A stretch of 46,727 bases of DNA from Clostridiaceae bacterium. GTDB taxonomy: Bacteria; Bacillota; Clostridia; Lachnospirales; Lachnospiraceae. Position numbers and translations under genes: made by a program. Below are positions 8,801 through 16,990 of the stretch, piece after piece. The stretch is taken from contig CABIYE010000027.1 of NCBI GenBank assembly GCA_902362865.1, forward strand, positions 1-46,727, given 5' to 3'. Each line of letters starts with the position of its first letter. The stretch's first letter is position 1. The notes beneath the pieces were generated by a model that searched no databases, was not told where the DNA came from, and saw only the letters and a program-made list of their open reading frames with translations.

Positions 8801-11800
8801 TCGGTATGCTGCCGGATTCCATGCTGGGAAGCAGACTGTATGGTGTGGAACTGGATTCCATCACCGGGCGCATTGCGCAGAAATTGTATCCGCAGGCAGA
8901 AATCAAGGTGGCAGGCTTTGAAACCACCGACCGGCGCGACTTCTATGATCTGGCCGTGGGCAATGTGCCCTTTGGCAACTACCGTGTCAGCGATAAGCCC
9001 TATGATAAACTCGGATTTTCTATCCACAACTATTTCTTTGCCAAGGCATTGGATCAGGTTCGCCCCGGTGGCATCGTGGCCTTTGTTACCAGCCGCTACA
9101 CGATGGATTCCAAGAATCCGGACGCGCGAAAGTATCTGGCGCAACGGGCAGAACTGCTGGGAGCCATTCGACTTCCTAACAACGCATTCCGTGCCAATGC
9201 CGGTACAGATGTAGTGTCGGATATCATTTTTCTGCAAAAGAGAGACCATCCCATTGATATCGAACCGGATTGGGTGCATCTGGGGCTGACATCGGAGGGT
9301 ATTACCCTCAACAGCTATTTTGTTGACCACCCGGAAATGGTGCTGGGTGAGATTACAACGGAAAGTACCCAGTACGGCAAGGAAGAATGTACGGTCATTC
9401 CGATTCCGGATGAGGATCTGGGAGACCAGCTGCATGAGGCTGTGCAGCATATCGGCGGTCACTATGAAGCGCAGGAGCTGGCACCGGAGGAAGAACTGTC
9501 CTTGCAGGGCGAAACCATTCCGGCAGACCCTAATGTAAAGAACTTCTCCTATGCGGTGGTGGATGGGGATGTCTACTTCCGTGAGAACAGCATCATGCGA
9601 AAGGCTGACCTTTCTGCGACAGCCACTGGCAGGATCAAGGGCATGGTGGAGCTTCGTACCATTGTGCAGGAACTGATCGACTATCAGCTGAACGATTATC
9701 CGGAGGACGCGATTGCCCAGAAACAGCGGGAACTGAATGTAGCCTATGACCGATTCGCCGATCAATACGGGCTTATCAACTCCCGTGCAAATGCGCAGGC
9801 TTTTTCGGAAGATTCGTCTTATTATCTGCTCTGCTCTCTGGAAAATGTAGATGAAAACGGCAGGCTGGAATCCAAGGCGGATATGTTCACCAAACGGACG
9901 ATTCGACCGGAACGGGCTGTTACCAGCGTAGATACTCCGGCAGAGGCTCTGGCAATCTCCATCGGAGAGCGCGGCAAAGTGGATTTGCCCTATATGTCGG
10001 AGCTTTTAGGTACACCGGGAGAATTTGAAAAAATCCAGCAGGAACTGCATGGTGTCATTTTCAAAGACCCGATGACGCAGGGCGGCGAGGAAACCGGCTG
10101 GGTGACGGCTGATGAATATCTGTCCGGCAATGTCCGGGAAAAACTCCGCGTGGCAGAACTGGCTGCGGCTTCTGACCCTGCCTTTGCGGTAAACACGGAA
10201 TATTTGAAGAAAGCACAGCCGAAAGACCTGGATGCGTCGGAGATTGATGTGCGCCTTGGTGCCACATGGGTCAATCGGGATTATATCCAGCAGTTTATGG
10301 AAGAAACCTTTGAACCGCCGTTCTATCTGCGCAGAAATATTGAAGTGAAATTCTCTCCCATGACGGCAGAGTGGCAGATTACCGGCAAGAGTACACCGAG
10401 CCGGAATGATGTTCATGCCTATATGACCTACGGCACCAGCCGTGCCAATGCCTACCGAATTCTGGAGGATACGCTGAATCTGCGGGATATTCGTATTTAC
10501 GATACCGTGGAGGATGCAGACGGCAAGCAGAAGCGGGTTCTGAATAAAAAGGAGACCACCCTCGCCCAGCAGAAACAGCAGGCCATTAAGGATGCATTCC
10601 AGAACTGGGTGTGGAAAGACCCTTATCGCCGCGCGGAACTTGTGGAAAAGTATAACGAGCTGTTCAACAGTACCCGTCCTCGTGAGTATGATGGTTCTCA
10701 TATCCGCTTTGGCGGCATGAATCCGGAAATCCGGCTGCGGGAACACCAGCAGAATGCCATTGCTCATGTGCTGTACGGCGGCAATACGCTGCTGGCCCAC
10801 GAAGTGGGTGCCGGTAAGACTTTCGAGATGGCCGCTTCTGCTATGGAGGCAAAACGGCTGGGACTGTGCCAGAAATCCATGTTTGTCGTTCCGAATCATT
10901 TGACCCTTCAGTGGGCAAACGAGTTTCTGCGTCTGTATCCGAGTGCAAAATTGCTGGTGGCAAGCAAAAAGGACTTTGAAACTGCCCGCAGAAAGAAGTT
11001 CTGCGCACGAATTGCTACTGGTGATTACGATGCAGTCATCATCGGGCATTCCCAGTTTGAGAAAATTCCGGTGTCCGCAGAACGGCAGGAGCGGATTTTG
11101 ACTGCCCAGATTGATGAAATCGAAAACGCCATTGCTGAGATGAAATCCCAGAATGGCGAACGTTTCTCCATCAAACAGATGGAAAAGACCCGGAAAGGAT
11201 TGGAGGCGAGATTGGAGAAACTCCGGGCAACTGAGCGAAAGGACGATGTGATTACCTTTGAGCAGCTGGGCGTAGACCGGCTGTTCGTAGACGAGGCGCA
11301 CGCATTCAAGAACCTGTTCCTCTACACAAAAATGCGCAATGTCGCAGGCTTATCCACATCGGAAGCGCAGAAATCTTCGGATATGTTTATGAAGTGCCAG
11401 TATATGGACGAGTTGACAGGCGGGCGCGGCATCATCTTTGCGACCGGGACCCCGGTCAGCAACAGTATGACGGAGCTTTACACCATGATGCGGTATCTCC
11501 AGTATGGCACGTTGCAGCAGAAAGGGCTGACCCATTTCGACAGCTGGGCTTCTACCTTTGGTGAGACCACCACGGCCATTGAGCTGGCACCGGAAGGAAC
11601 CGGATACCGGGCAAGAACAAGATTTGCAAAGTTCTTCAACCTGCCGGAGCTGATGAATATGTTCAAGGAAGTGGCAGATATCAAGACTTCCGATCAGCTG
11701 CATCTGCCGGTGCCGGAGGCAAAATTTGAAACCGTGGTGGTGCAGCCCTCGGAGCATCAGCAGGCGATGGTGGCGGAGCTTTCGGAACGGGCGGCGGCTG

Positions 11801-13248
11801 TGCATTCCGGCGTGGTAGACCCGTCGGTCGATAACATGCTGAAAATCACATCGGATGGCAGAAAGCTGGGGCTGGATCAGCGGCTGATGAATCCGCTCCT
11901 GCCGGATGCCCCCAACAGTAAGCTCAACGCCTGTGTGCGGAATGTGCTTCGTATTTATGAGGAAGGACAGTCGGATAAGCTGACCCAGCTGCTGTTCTGC
12001 GACCTCAGCACACCGAAAAACGATGGAACCTTCAATGTCTATGAGGATATCCGCACTAAACTCATCCAGTCCGGCGTACCGGAAGAAGAAATCACATTTA
12101 TCCATGATGCTGATACCGAGGCAAAAAAGAAAGATTTGTTTGCCAAAGTTCGTACCGGACAGGTTCGGGTGTTGTTAGGTTCGACGCAGAAGATGGGCGC
12201 AGGCACGAACGTGCAGGACAGGCTGGTGGCCGTGCATCATCTGGATGTGGGCTGGCGGCCTGCTGATATGACCCAGCGAAATGGTCGTATCATCCGTCAG
12301 GGAAATCGAAACAAAGAAGTGCAGGTTTATCAGTATGTGACGGAAGGAACTTTTGATGCCTACCTCTATCAGACACTGGAGAATAAGCAGAAGTTTATCA
12401 GTCAGATCATGACCAGCAAATCTCCGGTACGTTCCTGTGATGATGTGGATGAGCAGGCACTTTCCTATGCGGAGATCAAGGCACTTTGTGCAGGAGACCC
12501 GCAGATCAAGGAGAAAATGGATTTGGATGTAGATGTTGCAAGGCTGAAAGTGCTGAAAGCGGATCATCAGAGTCAGCAGTACCGATTGGAGGATAAGCTG
12601 ATGAAATATTTTCCTGCAGAGATTGAGAAGACGCAGGGTTTCATCAAGGGCTTTCAGTCGGATATCCGGACAGTGGCGGCACATCCGTTGCCGGAAGAAG
12701 GGTTCTGCGGTATGGATGTGAAGGACACGCGATTTACTGAAAAAGCCGAGGCCGGTGAAGCAATCCTCGCAATCTGTAAAGCCAATCAGAGTCTGGAGCC
12801 GGTGCCGCTTGGCAGCTATCGAGGTTTCAAAATGGATCTGGCATTTGACAGCTTTCAGAAAGAGTATCAGGTGCTGCTGAAAGGCGAGATGACCCACCGG
12901 GTACCCATCGGCACCAGTGCTGCGGGCAATATCCAGCGTCTGGACAATGCTCTTGCCGGGATTCCTGCAAGGCTGGAAAAGGCAGAACAGCAGTTGGACA
13001 GTCTTAGAAGCCAACAGGAAGCGGCGCAGGCCGAGCTTGGCAAGCCGTTCCCGCAAGAGACGGAACTGGCAGAAAAGAGTGTAAGACTGGCAGAACTGGA
13101 CGCACTTTTGAATATGGATGACCGTGGAAAGGATGACCCTGACCGTGAGAAAACAACGGAAAAGCCGTCTGTCCTGGCAGAGCTGCGTGACCGTGCAGGG
13201 CGCATTCCGCCGATGACACATCGAAATGATGAGGAGGTGGCACTATGA
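5884..13248 (+). CDS. Giant DNA methylase / SNF2-type helicase of the ICE
   Basis: This 2454-residue protein is typical of Tn1549-family ICEs, where it is thought to process or protect transferred DNA. Residues 1-255 hold an N-terminal conjugation domain (TSARLYKYPFAEQLMIY). Residues about 260-376 are a low-complexity linker rich in Glu, Gly, Ala and Asp. Residues about 850-1130 hold an N6-adenine methylase fold with NVPFGNY near 1027. Residues about 1600-2190 hold a superfamily 2 helicase: Walker A AHEVGAGKT near 1640, DEAH near 1803, TGTPVSNS after it, and motif VI QRNGRIIRQGN near 2130. A coiled-coil C-terminus follows. The start follows GGAGAGGAGG. The methylase motif NVPFGNY replaces the usual NPPY, as is common in this family, so catalysis is not certain. 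The linker is also read in another frame as tnpV. Confidence 0.9.
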   Translation: MMTKTAYYMQMAQEAAAQITGSKEQWTAFLTTSARLYKYPFAEQLMIYKQRPEATACAEYDLWNDRMNRYVKRGSKGIALLDMRGEQPKLRYVFDVADTGERKNSRPVQLWKMNAEHEQPIIRALDVAFDVPAGAGSLENHIMEAAERLARDYWEENRRQISDIVADSYLEGYDELNIGASFKRAAAVSIAYSVFTRTVGNADDYFEHEDFLDIFDFNTQAAANVLGTAVSEMSSQIFREIERTIRTYEKDKQAERSQNYDGAELHEERRLPDSGYPVVGAGTEAPGQVREDAQSVPAGEQHAAVQSPDPDREAVSAPVGDSGDRDRTDGADDGGASESESGTGQEIEPNGLGAAHEHAESAGRGSHSDGTYQQLNFMSLFQSEAEQIQKIDAAAENAAREAESEKPSAFVISENEIDRMLRAGSNFEGGKIRIYALYQQQGDAKERAAFLKAEYGLGGHSYTFMDGSRGFADYDGKGILLRNYGHDREVRLTWSAVDKRLDRLVVNGQYLTALEMEEYRKLEQEYGAPLPMPTAAHVFPPTPPEHYDTGNEHVDNLLNTAADVYARSELAAPQRFTVMETDAGYAVWDDIQDGIHVEPDGVSEEFTSEWEAETYRQQLIEKVQEREAKDWLYVEQSKQNLQQDIPFPDVESEEIQESAHAETDPLVLEMQEHARELAKESGYAPDERFVVTMTGENFPDSKDAFAIWDYVKEEYYGYSDGKVQTFADYVSASEALQEIRGRNMEAEKEPATVQPEPAAPVQPDYRVGDTLYLDGKAFTIEKVGLFDVELRDPDSVYPIFRSESKENLARLLGHEENVHLHNLVVDLNSGKEEAFRAGHEAKHAENYRINSFHLGEGSPKQKFRANMDAIYTLKALENQHRDATPEEQETLANYVGWGGLADAFDAEKTAWTGEYKELKAALTEEEYAAARASTLNAHYTSPTVIRAIYEALDGMGFEKGNILEPSMGVGNFFGMLPDSMLGSRLYGVELDSITGRIAQKLYPQAEIKVAGFETTDRRDFYDLAVGNVPFGNYRVSDKPYDKLGFSIHNYFFAKALDQVRPGGIVAFVTSRYTMDSKNPDARKYLAQRAELLGAIRLPNNAFRANAGTDVVSDIIFLQKRDHPIDIEPDWVHLGLTSEGITLNSYFVDHPEMVLGEITTESTQYGKEECTVIPIPDEDLGDQLHEAVQHIGGHYEAQELAPEEELSLQGETIPADPNVKNFSYAVVDGDVYFRENSIMRKADLSATATGRIKGMVELRTIVQELIDYQLNDYPEDAIAQKQRELNVAYDRFADQYGLINSRANAQAFSEDSSYYLLCSLENVDENGRLESKADMFTKRTIRPERAVTSVDTPAEALAISIGERGKVDLPYMSELLGTPGEFEKIQQELHGVIFKDPMTQGGEETGWVTADEYLSGNVREKLRVAELAAASDPAFAVNTEYLKKAQPKDLDASEIDVRLGATWVNRDYIQQFMEETFEPPFYLRRNIEVKFSPMTAEWQITGKSTPSRNDVHAYMTYGTSRANAYRILEDTLNLRDIRIYDTVEDADGKQKRVLNKKETTLAQQKQQAIKDAFQNWVWKDPYRRAELVEKYNELFNSTRPREYDGSHIRFGGMNPEIRLREHQQNAIAHVLYGGNTLLAHEVGAGKTFEMAASAMEAKRLGLCQKSMFVVPNHLTLQWANEFLRLYPSAKLLVASKKDFETARRKKFCARIATGDYDAVIIGHSQFEKIPVSAERQERILTAQIDEIENAIAEMKSQNGERFSIKQMEKTRKGLEARLEKLRATERKDDVITFEQLGVDRLFVDEAHAFKNLFLYTKMRNVAGLSTSEAQKSSDMFMKCQYMDELTGGRGIIFATGTPVSNSMTELYTMMRYLQYGTLQQKGLTHFDSWASTFGETTTAIELAPEGTGYRARTRFAKFFNLPELMNMFKEVADIKTSDQLHLPVPEAKFETVVVQPSEHQQAMVAELSERAAAVHSGVVDPSVDNMLKITSDGRKLGLDQRLMNPLLPDAPNSKLNACVRNVLRIYEEGQSDKLTQLLFCDLSTPKNDGTFNVYEDIRTKLIQSGVPEEEITFIHDADTEAKKKDLFAKVRTGQVRVLLGSTQKMGAGTNVQDRLVAVHHLDVGWRPADMTQRNGRIIRQGNRNKEVQVYQYVTEGTFDAYLYQTLENKQKFISQIMTSKSPVRSCDDVDEQALSYAEIKALCAGDPQIKEKMDLDVDVARLKVLKADHQSQQYRLEDKLMKYFPAEIEKTQGFIKGFQSDIRTVAAHPLPEEGFCGMDVKDTRFTEKAEAGEAILAICKANQSLEPVPLGSYRGFKMDLAFDSFQKEYQVLLKGEMTHRVPIGTSAAGNIQRLDNALAGIPARLEKAEQQLDSLRSQQEAAQAELGKPFPQETELAEKSVRLAELDALLNMDDRGKDDPDREKTTEKPSVLAELRDRAGRIPPMTHRNDEEVAL
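6662..7009 (+). CDS. tnpV: TnpV-like protein nested inside the helicase gene
   Basis: In the +1 frame relative to the methylase/helicase gene, 115 codons encode MMELNYTKNGDYLIPDI... with GKYGRMRRAFLQENNTLLYN and LTEKLYPHLWEI. I recognise this as the TnpV family found in transposons and ICEs. A consensus Shine-Dalgarno GAAAGGAG (6646-6653) sits 8 bases before ATG 6662 (a second ATG at 6665 is also possible). The host frame across the same bases is only a low-complexity linker, which is what an overprinted segment should look like. The function of TnpV is not established. Expression is inferred from the ribosome site and from the conserved-looking protein. Confidence 0.8.
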   Translation: MMELNYTKNGDYLIPDIQLSVQEQKPLGKYGRMRRAFLQENNTLLYNHLILTEKLYPHLWEIQETATARMEQMMAELLKANPAPDKKSNQMAWVQHMNMLKAQAEEVILTELINS

Positions 13249-13577
13249 GTGTTCGGGAACACTGGATCAATGTCCGGGTAAATCCGGAAGAGCTGGCGAG
13301 GATTCGTGAAAAGCAGAAAGAATTGGGGATTCGGAATACCGGTGCCTATATGAGAAAAATGGCGATGGACGGGTACTGCGTAAATCTTGATTTGTCGGAT
13401 GTGGCGCAGGTATCCACACTTCTTCGCCGATGCAGCAACAACCTGAACCAGTACGCAAAACGCGCCAATGAATCTGGAAGCATCTATGCGGAGGATATCC
13501 GGGATTTGCAGAAGCGACTGGATGAACTCTGGGAGATGCAAAAGCTGATCTTAAAGAGGCTTTCTGGTATTCGATGA
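13245..13577 (+). CDS. mobC: MobC-like relaxosome accessory protein
   Basis: A 110-residue protein begins with a ribbon-helix-helix-like segment (EHWINVRVNPEELARIREKQKELGIRNTGAYMRKMAMDGY). It continues with LLRRCSNNLNQYAKRANESGSIYAEDI, the MobC family signature. MobC proteins bind oriT and help the relaxase nick. It overlaps the helicase stop by four bases (ATGA), with GAGGAGGTG as ribosome site. The relaxase is encoded 0.8 kb downstream behind two small genes. Confidence 0.85.
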   Translation: MSVREHWINVRVNPEELARIREKQKELGIRNTGAYMRKMAMDGYCVNLDLSDVAQVSTLLRRCSNNLNQYAKRANESGSIYAEDIRDLQKRLDELWEMQKLILKRLSGIR

Positions 13578-13610
13578 CGGCGCAAACGTGCGGAATTTCT
13601 ATTGCACATG

Positions 13611-13647
13611 GCACAGATGAAACAGTCTGTGTCATTACATATTTTTT
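13611..13647 (+). terminator. Possible weak terminator after mobC
   Basis: GCACAGA (13611-13617) can pair with TCTGTGT (13626-13632), one G-U pair, followed ten bases later by TTTTTT. The stem is short, so read-through is likely. Two TTGACA hexamers at 13661 and 13676 follow, but neither has a -10 at standard spacing. Confidence 0.35.
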
Positions 13648-13731
13648 GCAGGTCTTCCTGTTGACATCGTGGTGTTTGACAAGCGGGTACGATAAAATGA
13701 AGATGAAAAGAAAAACGAAGGGGTGAAATCC

Positions 13732-14037
13732 ATGAAGATCGTATGTTTTTTGTTGAAGCTGGTGCTGAAAATCCTGTTGCTGCCGGTTGCGTTTCTGCTG
13801 CGATTTCTGTGCTTTATCTGGAATCTGCTGATGCAGCTATCCCTGTGGGCACTTTCGCCGGTTATGCTTTTCGTTCTTGGCTGCGGCATTTATTCTGTGG
13901 TTCGGGCGAGCTGGACGGATGTGTTCTTGCTGACCCTGATTGAGATGGGACTGTTCGCAGCTGCGGTTGGAGCGGGCGGCATCATGGAACTAATGGAACG
14001 GCTGTGCGAGTGTGTGGAGGATGTTTTGACAATTTGA
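13732..14037 (+). CDS. Small membrane protein (CD1845-like)
   Basis: A 101-residue, very hydrophobic protein (MKIVCFLLKLVLKILLLPVAFLLRFLCFIWNLL) has about three membrane helices and a short acidic tail. It resembles the CD1845-type proteins that lie between mobC and the relaxase in clostridial ICEs. The start at 13732 has AAGGGG eight bases upstream; an in-frame GTG at 13723 is less likely. Function is unknown; location suggests a role near the transfer apparatus or relaxosome at the membrane. Confidence 0.7.
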   Translation: MKIVCFLLKLVLKILLLPVAFLLRFLCFIWNLLMQLSLWALSPVMLFVLGCGIYSVVRASWTDVFLLTLIEMGLFAAAVGAGGIMELMERLCECVEDVLTI

Positions 14038-14053
14038 GTTCAGGAGGGATTAG

Positions 14054-14323
14054 ATGGATATTCAGTTTATGAAAGATTATTATGATTTACGGTACGAGGA
14101 AACAGATGGAGAGAATCATTTTGTGGATGAGGCAGCTTATCAGGAAAAACAGTCTGAGCAATCGAAGATAGAAGACCAGCTGATGGAAATGGTGGGCGGC
14201 AGCGAATCTAAAGTGTGGAAGCTGTACGAAAGCATCATGTGTGTCTATTTCGATATGGAAGAAATCATCAAGCAGGCCGTTTATTTGCAGGGAGCTTATG
14301 ACCGGGAACTGATGTTAAAATGA
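14054..14323 (+). CDS. Small acidic protein, unknown function
   Basis: An 89-residue soluble, acidic and helical protein (MDIQFMKDYYDLRYEETDGENHF; ESKVWKLYESIMCVYFDMEEIIKQAVYLQGAYDREL). The C-terminal helix pattern is like short DUF6809-type proteins common in Firmicutes mobile elements, but I am not certain of that. It has a good ribosome site (AGGAGGGATTAG) and is followed by a terminator before the relaxase. Confidence 0.6.
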   Translation: MDIQFMKDYYDLRYEETDGENHFVDEAAYQEKQSEQSKIEDQLMEMVGGSESKVWKLYESIMCVYFDMEEIIKQAVYLQGAYDRELMLK

Positions 14324-14339
14324 GAATAGTAGATTGGTA

Positions 14340-14365
14340 AGAGCTGCCTTCGGGTAGCTCTTTTT
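14340..14365 (+). terminator. Intrinsic terminator just before the relaxase gene
   Basis: AGAGCTGCC, loop TTCG, GGTAGCTCT and TTTTT form a tetraloop hairpin with a T-tract. It lies only 12 bases before the relaxase start, so either transcription reads through or this acts as an attenuator on relaxase expression. Confidence 0.7.
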
Positions 14366-14377
14366 AGATGGAGGAAT

Positions 14378-15850
14378 ATGAAAATGGCGGCTACAAGACT
14401 AATTGCGCTGCATATCAATAAAGGAAAGACGGTAGCGCAGTGTCTGGCTGACCGTACTGATTATTCTGAGAATGCAGCAAAGACGGAAGATGGAAAATAT
14501 ATCAGCGCGTATGCCTGTGATGCAAAGACCTGTGATGAAGAATTTCTGCTTTCCAAACGGCAGTATGAGCATATTACCGGTAGAACCCAGGCGCATGATG
14601 TGATTGCATATCAGATTCGGCAATCCTTTAAGCCCGGAGAAATCACGCCGGAGGAGGCGAACAAGGTTGGGTATGAGACAGCCATGCGATTCACCAAGGG
14701 AAAACACGCATTTATCGTGGCTACCCATGTTGATCGCGCGCATATTCATAACCACATTATTTTTAATTCGACAACATTAGACTGCACCAGAAAATTCCGA
14801 GATTTTCGCTTATCCGGTCTTGCGCTGGCAAGGCTCAGTGATATCGTCTGCCTGGAACATCGGTTGTCGGTCATTATCCGGAAACCCTATGGAGAGCGGC
14901 AGAAGAGAACGGAATACCCGGAGAAAAAATCGCAGCGGGATGAAATCTGCGAGGCCATTGATGCGGCATTGGAAAGAAAACCGAGAAGTTATCGGGAACT
15001 GATTGGAATTTTGCAGGATGTAGGGTATGAGTATAAAGATGGAAAACAGCCTGCACTGCGGGGAAAAGGCCACGCCAGATTTGCTCGTTTCTGCTCTCTT
15101 GGCAAAGGATATTCGGTTGAAGAACTCTGCGAAGTGATTGCCGGAAATGCGGTTCATAAAAGCAAATTTGCAGAGAAAAACCGCACAAGCGCACGGTCTG
15201 CGCAGGTGCATCAGAAGGCGGAGCTGTCGTTCCTTGTTGATGTCCGTGCAAAAATGCAGGCGGGCAAAGGTGCGGGATATGCGCGCTGGGCGAAAGTCTT
15301 TAACCTGAAGCAGATGGCAAAAGCTATGATGTTCATGGAAGAGCATGGAATCAAGAGCTATGCAGAGCTGAAAGAAAAGGCAGATGGAATTTCTGAAAAA
15401 AGTGATGCGCTGCTGGAATCTGTAAAGGCAGATGAGGCACGGATGTCGGAAGTATCGGTGCTGCGGAAGCATCTAATCAATTATGCTAAGACAAAAGATG
15501 TTTTTGCTGCGTATAAGGCATCCGGCTACAATCGGGAGTTCTATGAAGCCCATCGGGATATGCTGGCCTTGCGCAGCGCAGCAAAAAAGGCGTTTGATGC
15601 CTATAAGAAAGAGAACGGTTCTGACAAAAAGCTTCCACGCATCAGCGAGCTGAACGCAGAGTATGCGATGCTCCTGGAACGAAAGAAAAGCTCCTATGCA
15701 GAGTACCGCAAGACCAAATCGGAAATGCAGGATTGGCTCGTGGCGCAGAAGATTGTGCAGGAAATCCTTAAAGAGGACGAACAGAAGAAAGAGCAGCTGC
15801 ATGAGCAGGAAGTGCGGCAGGAAGAAGAAAATAGACAGAATAGCAGATGA
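14378..15850 (+). CDS. mobA: MOBP-like relaxase / mobilisation nuclease
   Basis: This 490-residue relaxase nicks oriT and stays covalently attached to the transferred strand. The N-terminal motif DYSENAAKTEDGKYISAYAC holds the likely catalytic Tyr29. The metal-binding histidine motif THVDRAHIHNHI has His117, His122, His124 and His126. The middle region binds DNA and the C-terminal 150 residues are highly charged coiled coil (ILKEDEQKKEQLHEQEVRQEEENR). The start follows GGAGG and lies just behind a hairpin terminator. The gene is complete and is closed by a strong terminator at 15854. The pairing with MobC and the giant helicase is the Tn1549 arrangement. Confidence 0.9.
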   Translation: MKMAATRLIALHINKGKTVAQCLADRTDYSENAAKTEDGKYISAYACDAKTCDEEFLLSKRQYEHITGRTQAHDVIAYQIRQSFKPGEITPEEANKVGYETAMRFTKGKHAFIVATHVDRAHIHNHIIFNSTTLDCTRKFRDFRLSGLALARLSDIVCLEHRLSVIIRKPYGERQKRTEYPEKKSQRDEICEAIDAALERKPRSYRELIGILQDVGYEYKDGKQPALRGKGHARFARFCSLGKGYSVEELCEVIAGNAVHKSKFAEKNRTSARSAQVHQKAELSFLVDVRAKMQAGKGAGYARWAKVFNLKQMAKAMMFMEEHGIKSYAELKEKADGISEKSDALLESVKADEARMSEVSVLRKHLINYAKTKDVFAAYKASGYNREFYEAHRDMLALRSAAKKAFDAYKKENGSDKKLPRISELNAEYAMLLERKKSSYAEYRKTKSEMQDWLVAQKIVQEILKEDEQKKEQLHEQEVRQEEENRQNSR

Positions 15851-15853
15851 TGG

Positions 15854-15905
15854 AAAGCCCGGTGCAGTGTGAGTGTTATGCTCATGCTGCACCGGGCTTT
15901 TTTTC
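15854..15905 (+). terminator. Strong terminator of the transfer operon
   Basis: AAAGCCCGGTGCAG (15854-15867) pairs perfectly with CTGCACCGGGCTTT (15887-15900), followed by TTTTC. The loop is unusually large at 19 bases. Confidence 0.85.
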
Positions 15906-15978
15906 TTTGGCAGGAACTGCCGTTAAAGCATCCGGAACGGATGCGCAGCTCGATGCCGCAGGCAGCGTTCTATGGGGA

Positions 15979-16045
15979 TTGGGGAGTTTCCCCAACAAGC
16001 AGAAAATCGCTTTCGTGTCACGAAAGCCCTGCTTGCAGAAGAGTG
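15979..16045 (+). other. Candidate oriT region behind the relaxase
   Basis: The 320-base non-coding stretch after the relaxase holds two tight inverted repeats. TTGGGGA-GTT-TCCCCAA spans 15979-15995. GCTTTCGTG-T-CACGAAAGC (9-bp arms, one central base) spans 16009-16027, directly followed by CCTGCTTGCAG. An inverted repeat right before a short conserved nick-like sequence is the layout of MOBP origins of transfer. No nick consensus was verified, so this is a candidate; the segment 15906-15978 shows nothing else. Confidence 0.4.
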
Positions 16046-16084
16046 GATTCTAAAAAATCGTTCAAAATTTGGAAGAACTTTCGA

Positions 16085-16113
16085 TTGATTTTGTTCGTTT
16101 CTTGGAGTAGAAT
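16085..16113 (+). promoter_or_regulatory. Sigma-A promoter of the HTH-brxAB operon
   Basis: TTGATT (16085-16090), 17-bp spacer, TAGAAT (16108-16113), 60 bases before the HTH gene. Confidence 0.6.
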
Positions 16114-16172
16114 ATAAATGAGAAATTTTAACTTGCTGCGAGTGACTTTAGACATCGAAAAAGAGGTTCCGT

Positions 16173-16400
16173 ATGGATTTCATGACGATTAAGCAGGCTT
16201 CTGAAAAATGGGGCATCTGCACAAGGAGAGTACAGACATTATGCACAGAAGGGCGAATTGATGGTGCCGAGCGTTTAGGCCATCAGTGGGTCATTCCTAT
16301 TAACGCCGAAAAGCCGAAGGATGCCAGAATCAAAAGCGGCAGATACATTAAAACAAAATCCGGAAATGGAGAGAACGAAGATGGAAAGAAAACCGTATAG
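16173..16400 (+). CDS. Helix-turn-helix protein at the head of the BREX remnant
   Basis: A 75-residue MerR/excisionase-type DNA-binding protein: MTIKQASEKWGICTRRVQTLCTEGRIDGAERLGHQWVIPINAEKP is a winged HTH with the usual GxxWxIP ending. It overlaps the start of brxA by 20 bases and shares its promoter, so it is probably a regulator of the cluster. It is not the large WYL-type BrxR seen in other BREX loci. A basic tail (RYIKTKSGNGENEDGKK) follows the domain. Confidence 0.75.
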   Translation: MDFMTIKQASEKWGICTRRVQTLCTEGRIDGAERLGHQWVIPINAEKPKDARIKSGRYIKTKSGNGENEDGKKTV

Positions 16401-16989
16401 TGCTGGAGCCGTGAAATTTTCGTTCTGGTTCATGGAATTTCGGAAAACCGTGCAGCTTTTGAGCGAGGGTAAGAGCTTTGCAGATATTAAAAAGTTGAAT
16501 GAAGAGACAAACATCTATGGTGCACCGACAAAACTACGAGCGCAGCAGATTTATTCTACCGTAACAGCCCGTATCAAGACATTAGATGAAAGCTTTTATC
16601 CAATCTTTCTGAGCAGTGATCTTGCTACACAAAAATTATTTGTGCTGACTGCGGCTCTTTTGCATGACACGCTGTTCTTTGATTTTGTGTATGAAGTAGT
16701 GCGGGAAAAAATGATTCTTGGTTCCGATGAGCTGACGGATGCAGATATCCGGATATTTTTCAAAAATAAGCAGGAACAGAGTGAGAAAGTGGCTTCTCTT
16801 CAAGACTATACGCTGCACCGTCTCGGTTCCTGCTATAAGACACAGCTTTATGAAGCAGGACTTTTAGAAAGCAACCAGGCAAACAGCACAAGAAAAATAC
16901 TGAAGCCAATTCTTGATATTGCATTTGAGCATTGGCTTTATGACCATGATCTTGGCATCATGGTAAAAACACTGACGGGGGTAAGATGA
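16381..16989 (+). CDS. brxA: BREX protein BrxA (DUF1819)
   Basis: A 202-residue protein (MERKPYSAGAVKFSFWFMEFRKTVQLLSEGKSFADIKKL) matches BrxA in length and in its conserved N-terminus and C-terminus. BrxA is a small DNA-binding protein and the usual first gene of type 1 BREX phage-defence operons. It overlaps the HTH gene by 20 bases and ends one base before brxB. It appears intact, but the rest of the BREX operon is missing, so the system cannot work as a whole. Confidence 0.85.
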   Translation: MERKPYSAGAVKFSFWFMEFRKTVQLLSEGKSFADIKKLNEETNIYGAPTKLRAQQIYSTVTARIKTLDESFYPIFLSSDLATQKLFVLTAALLHDTLFFDFVYEVVREKMILGSDELTDADIRIFFKNKQEQSEKVASLQDYTLHRLGSCYKTQLYEAGLLESNQANSTRKILKPILDIAFEHWLYDHDLGIMVKTLTGVR

Positions 16990-16990
16990 A

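Noticed and set aside
8509..9765. A 418-codon minus-strand open frame inside the helicase gene
   Set aside because: It is antisense to strongly conserved methylase sequence, has no ribosome site and is Cys/His/Arg-rich in the way typical of antisense shadows.
13661..13698. Two TTGACA boxes as a promoter for the CD1845-like gene
   Set aside because: The only -10-like TAAAAT lies 11 or 26 bases away, outside normal spacing.
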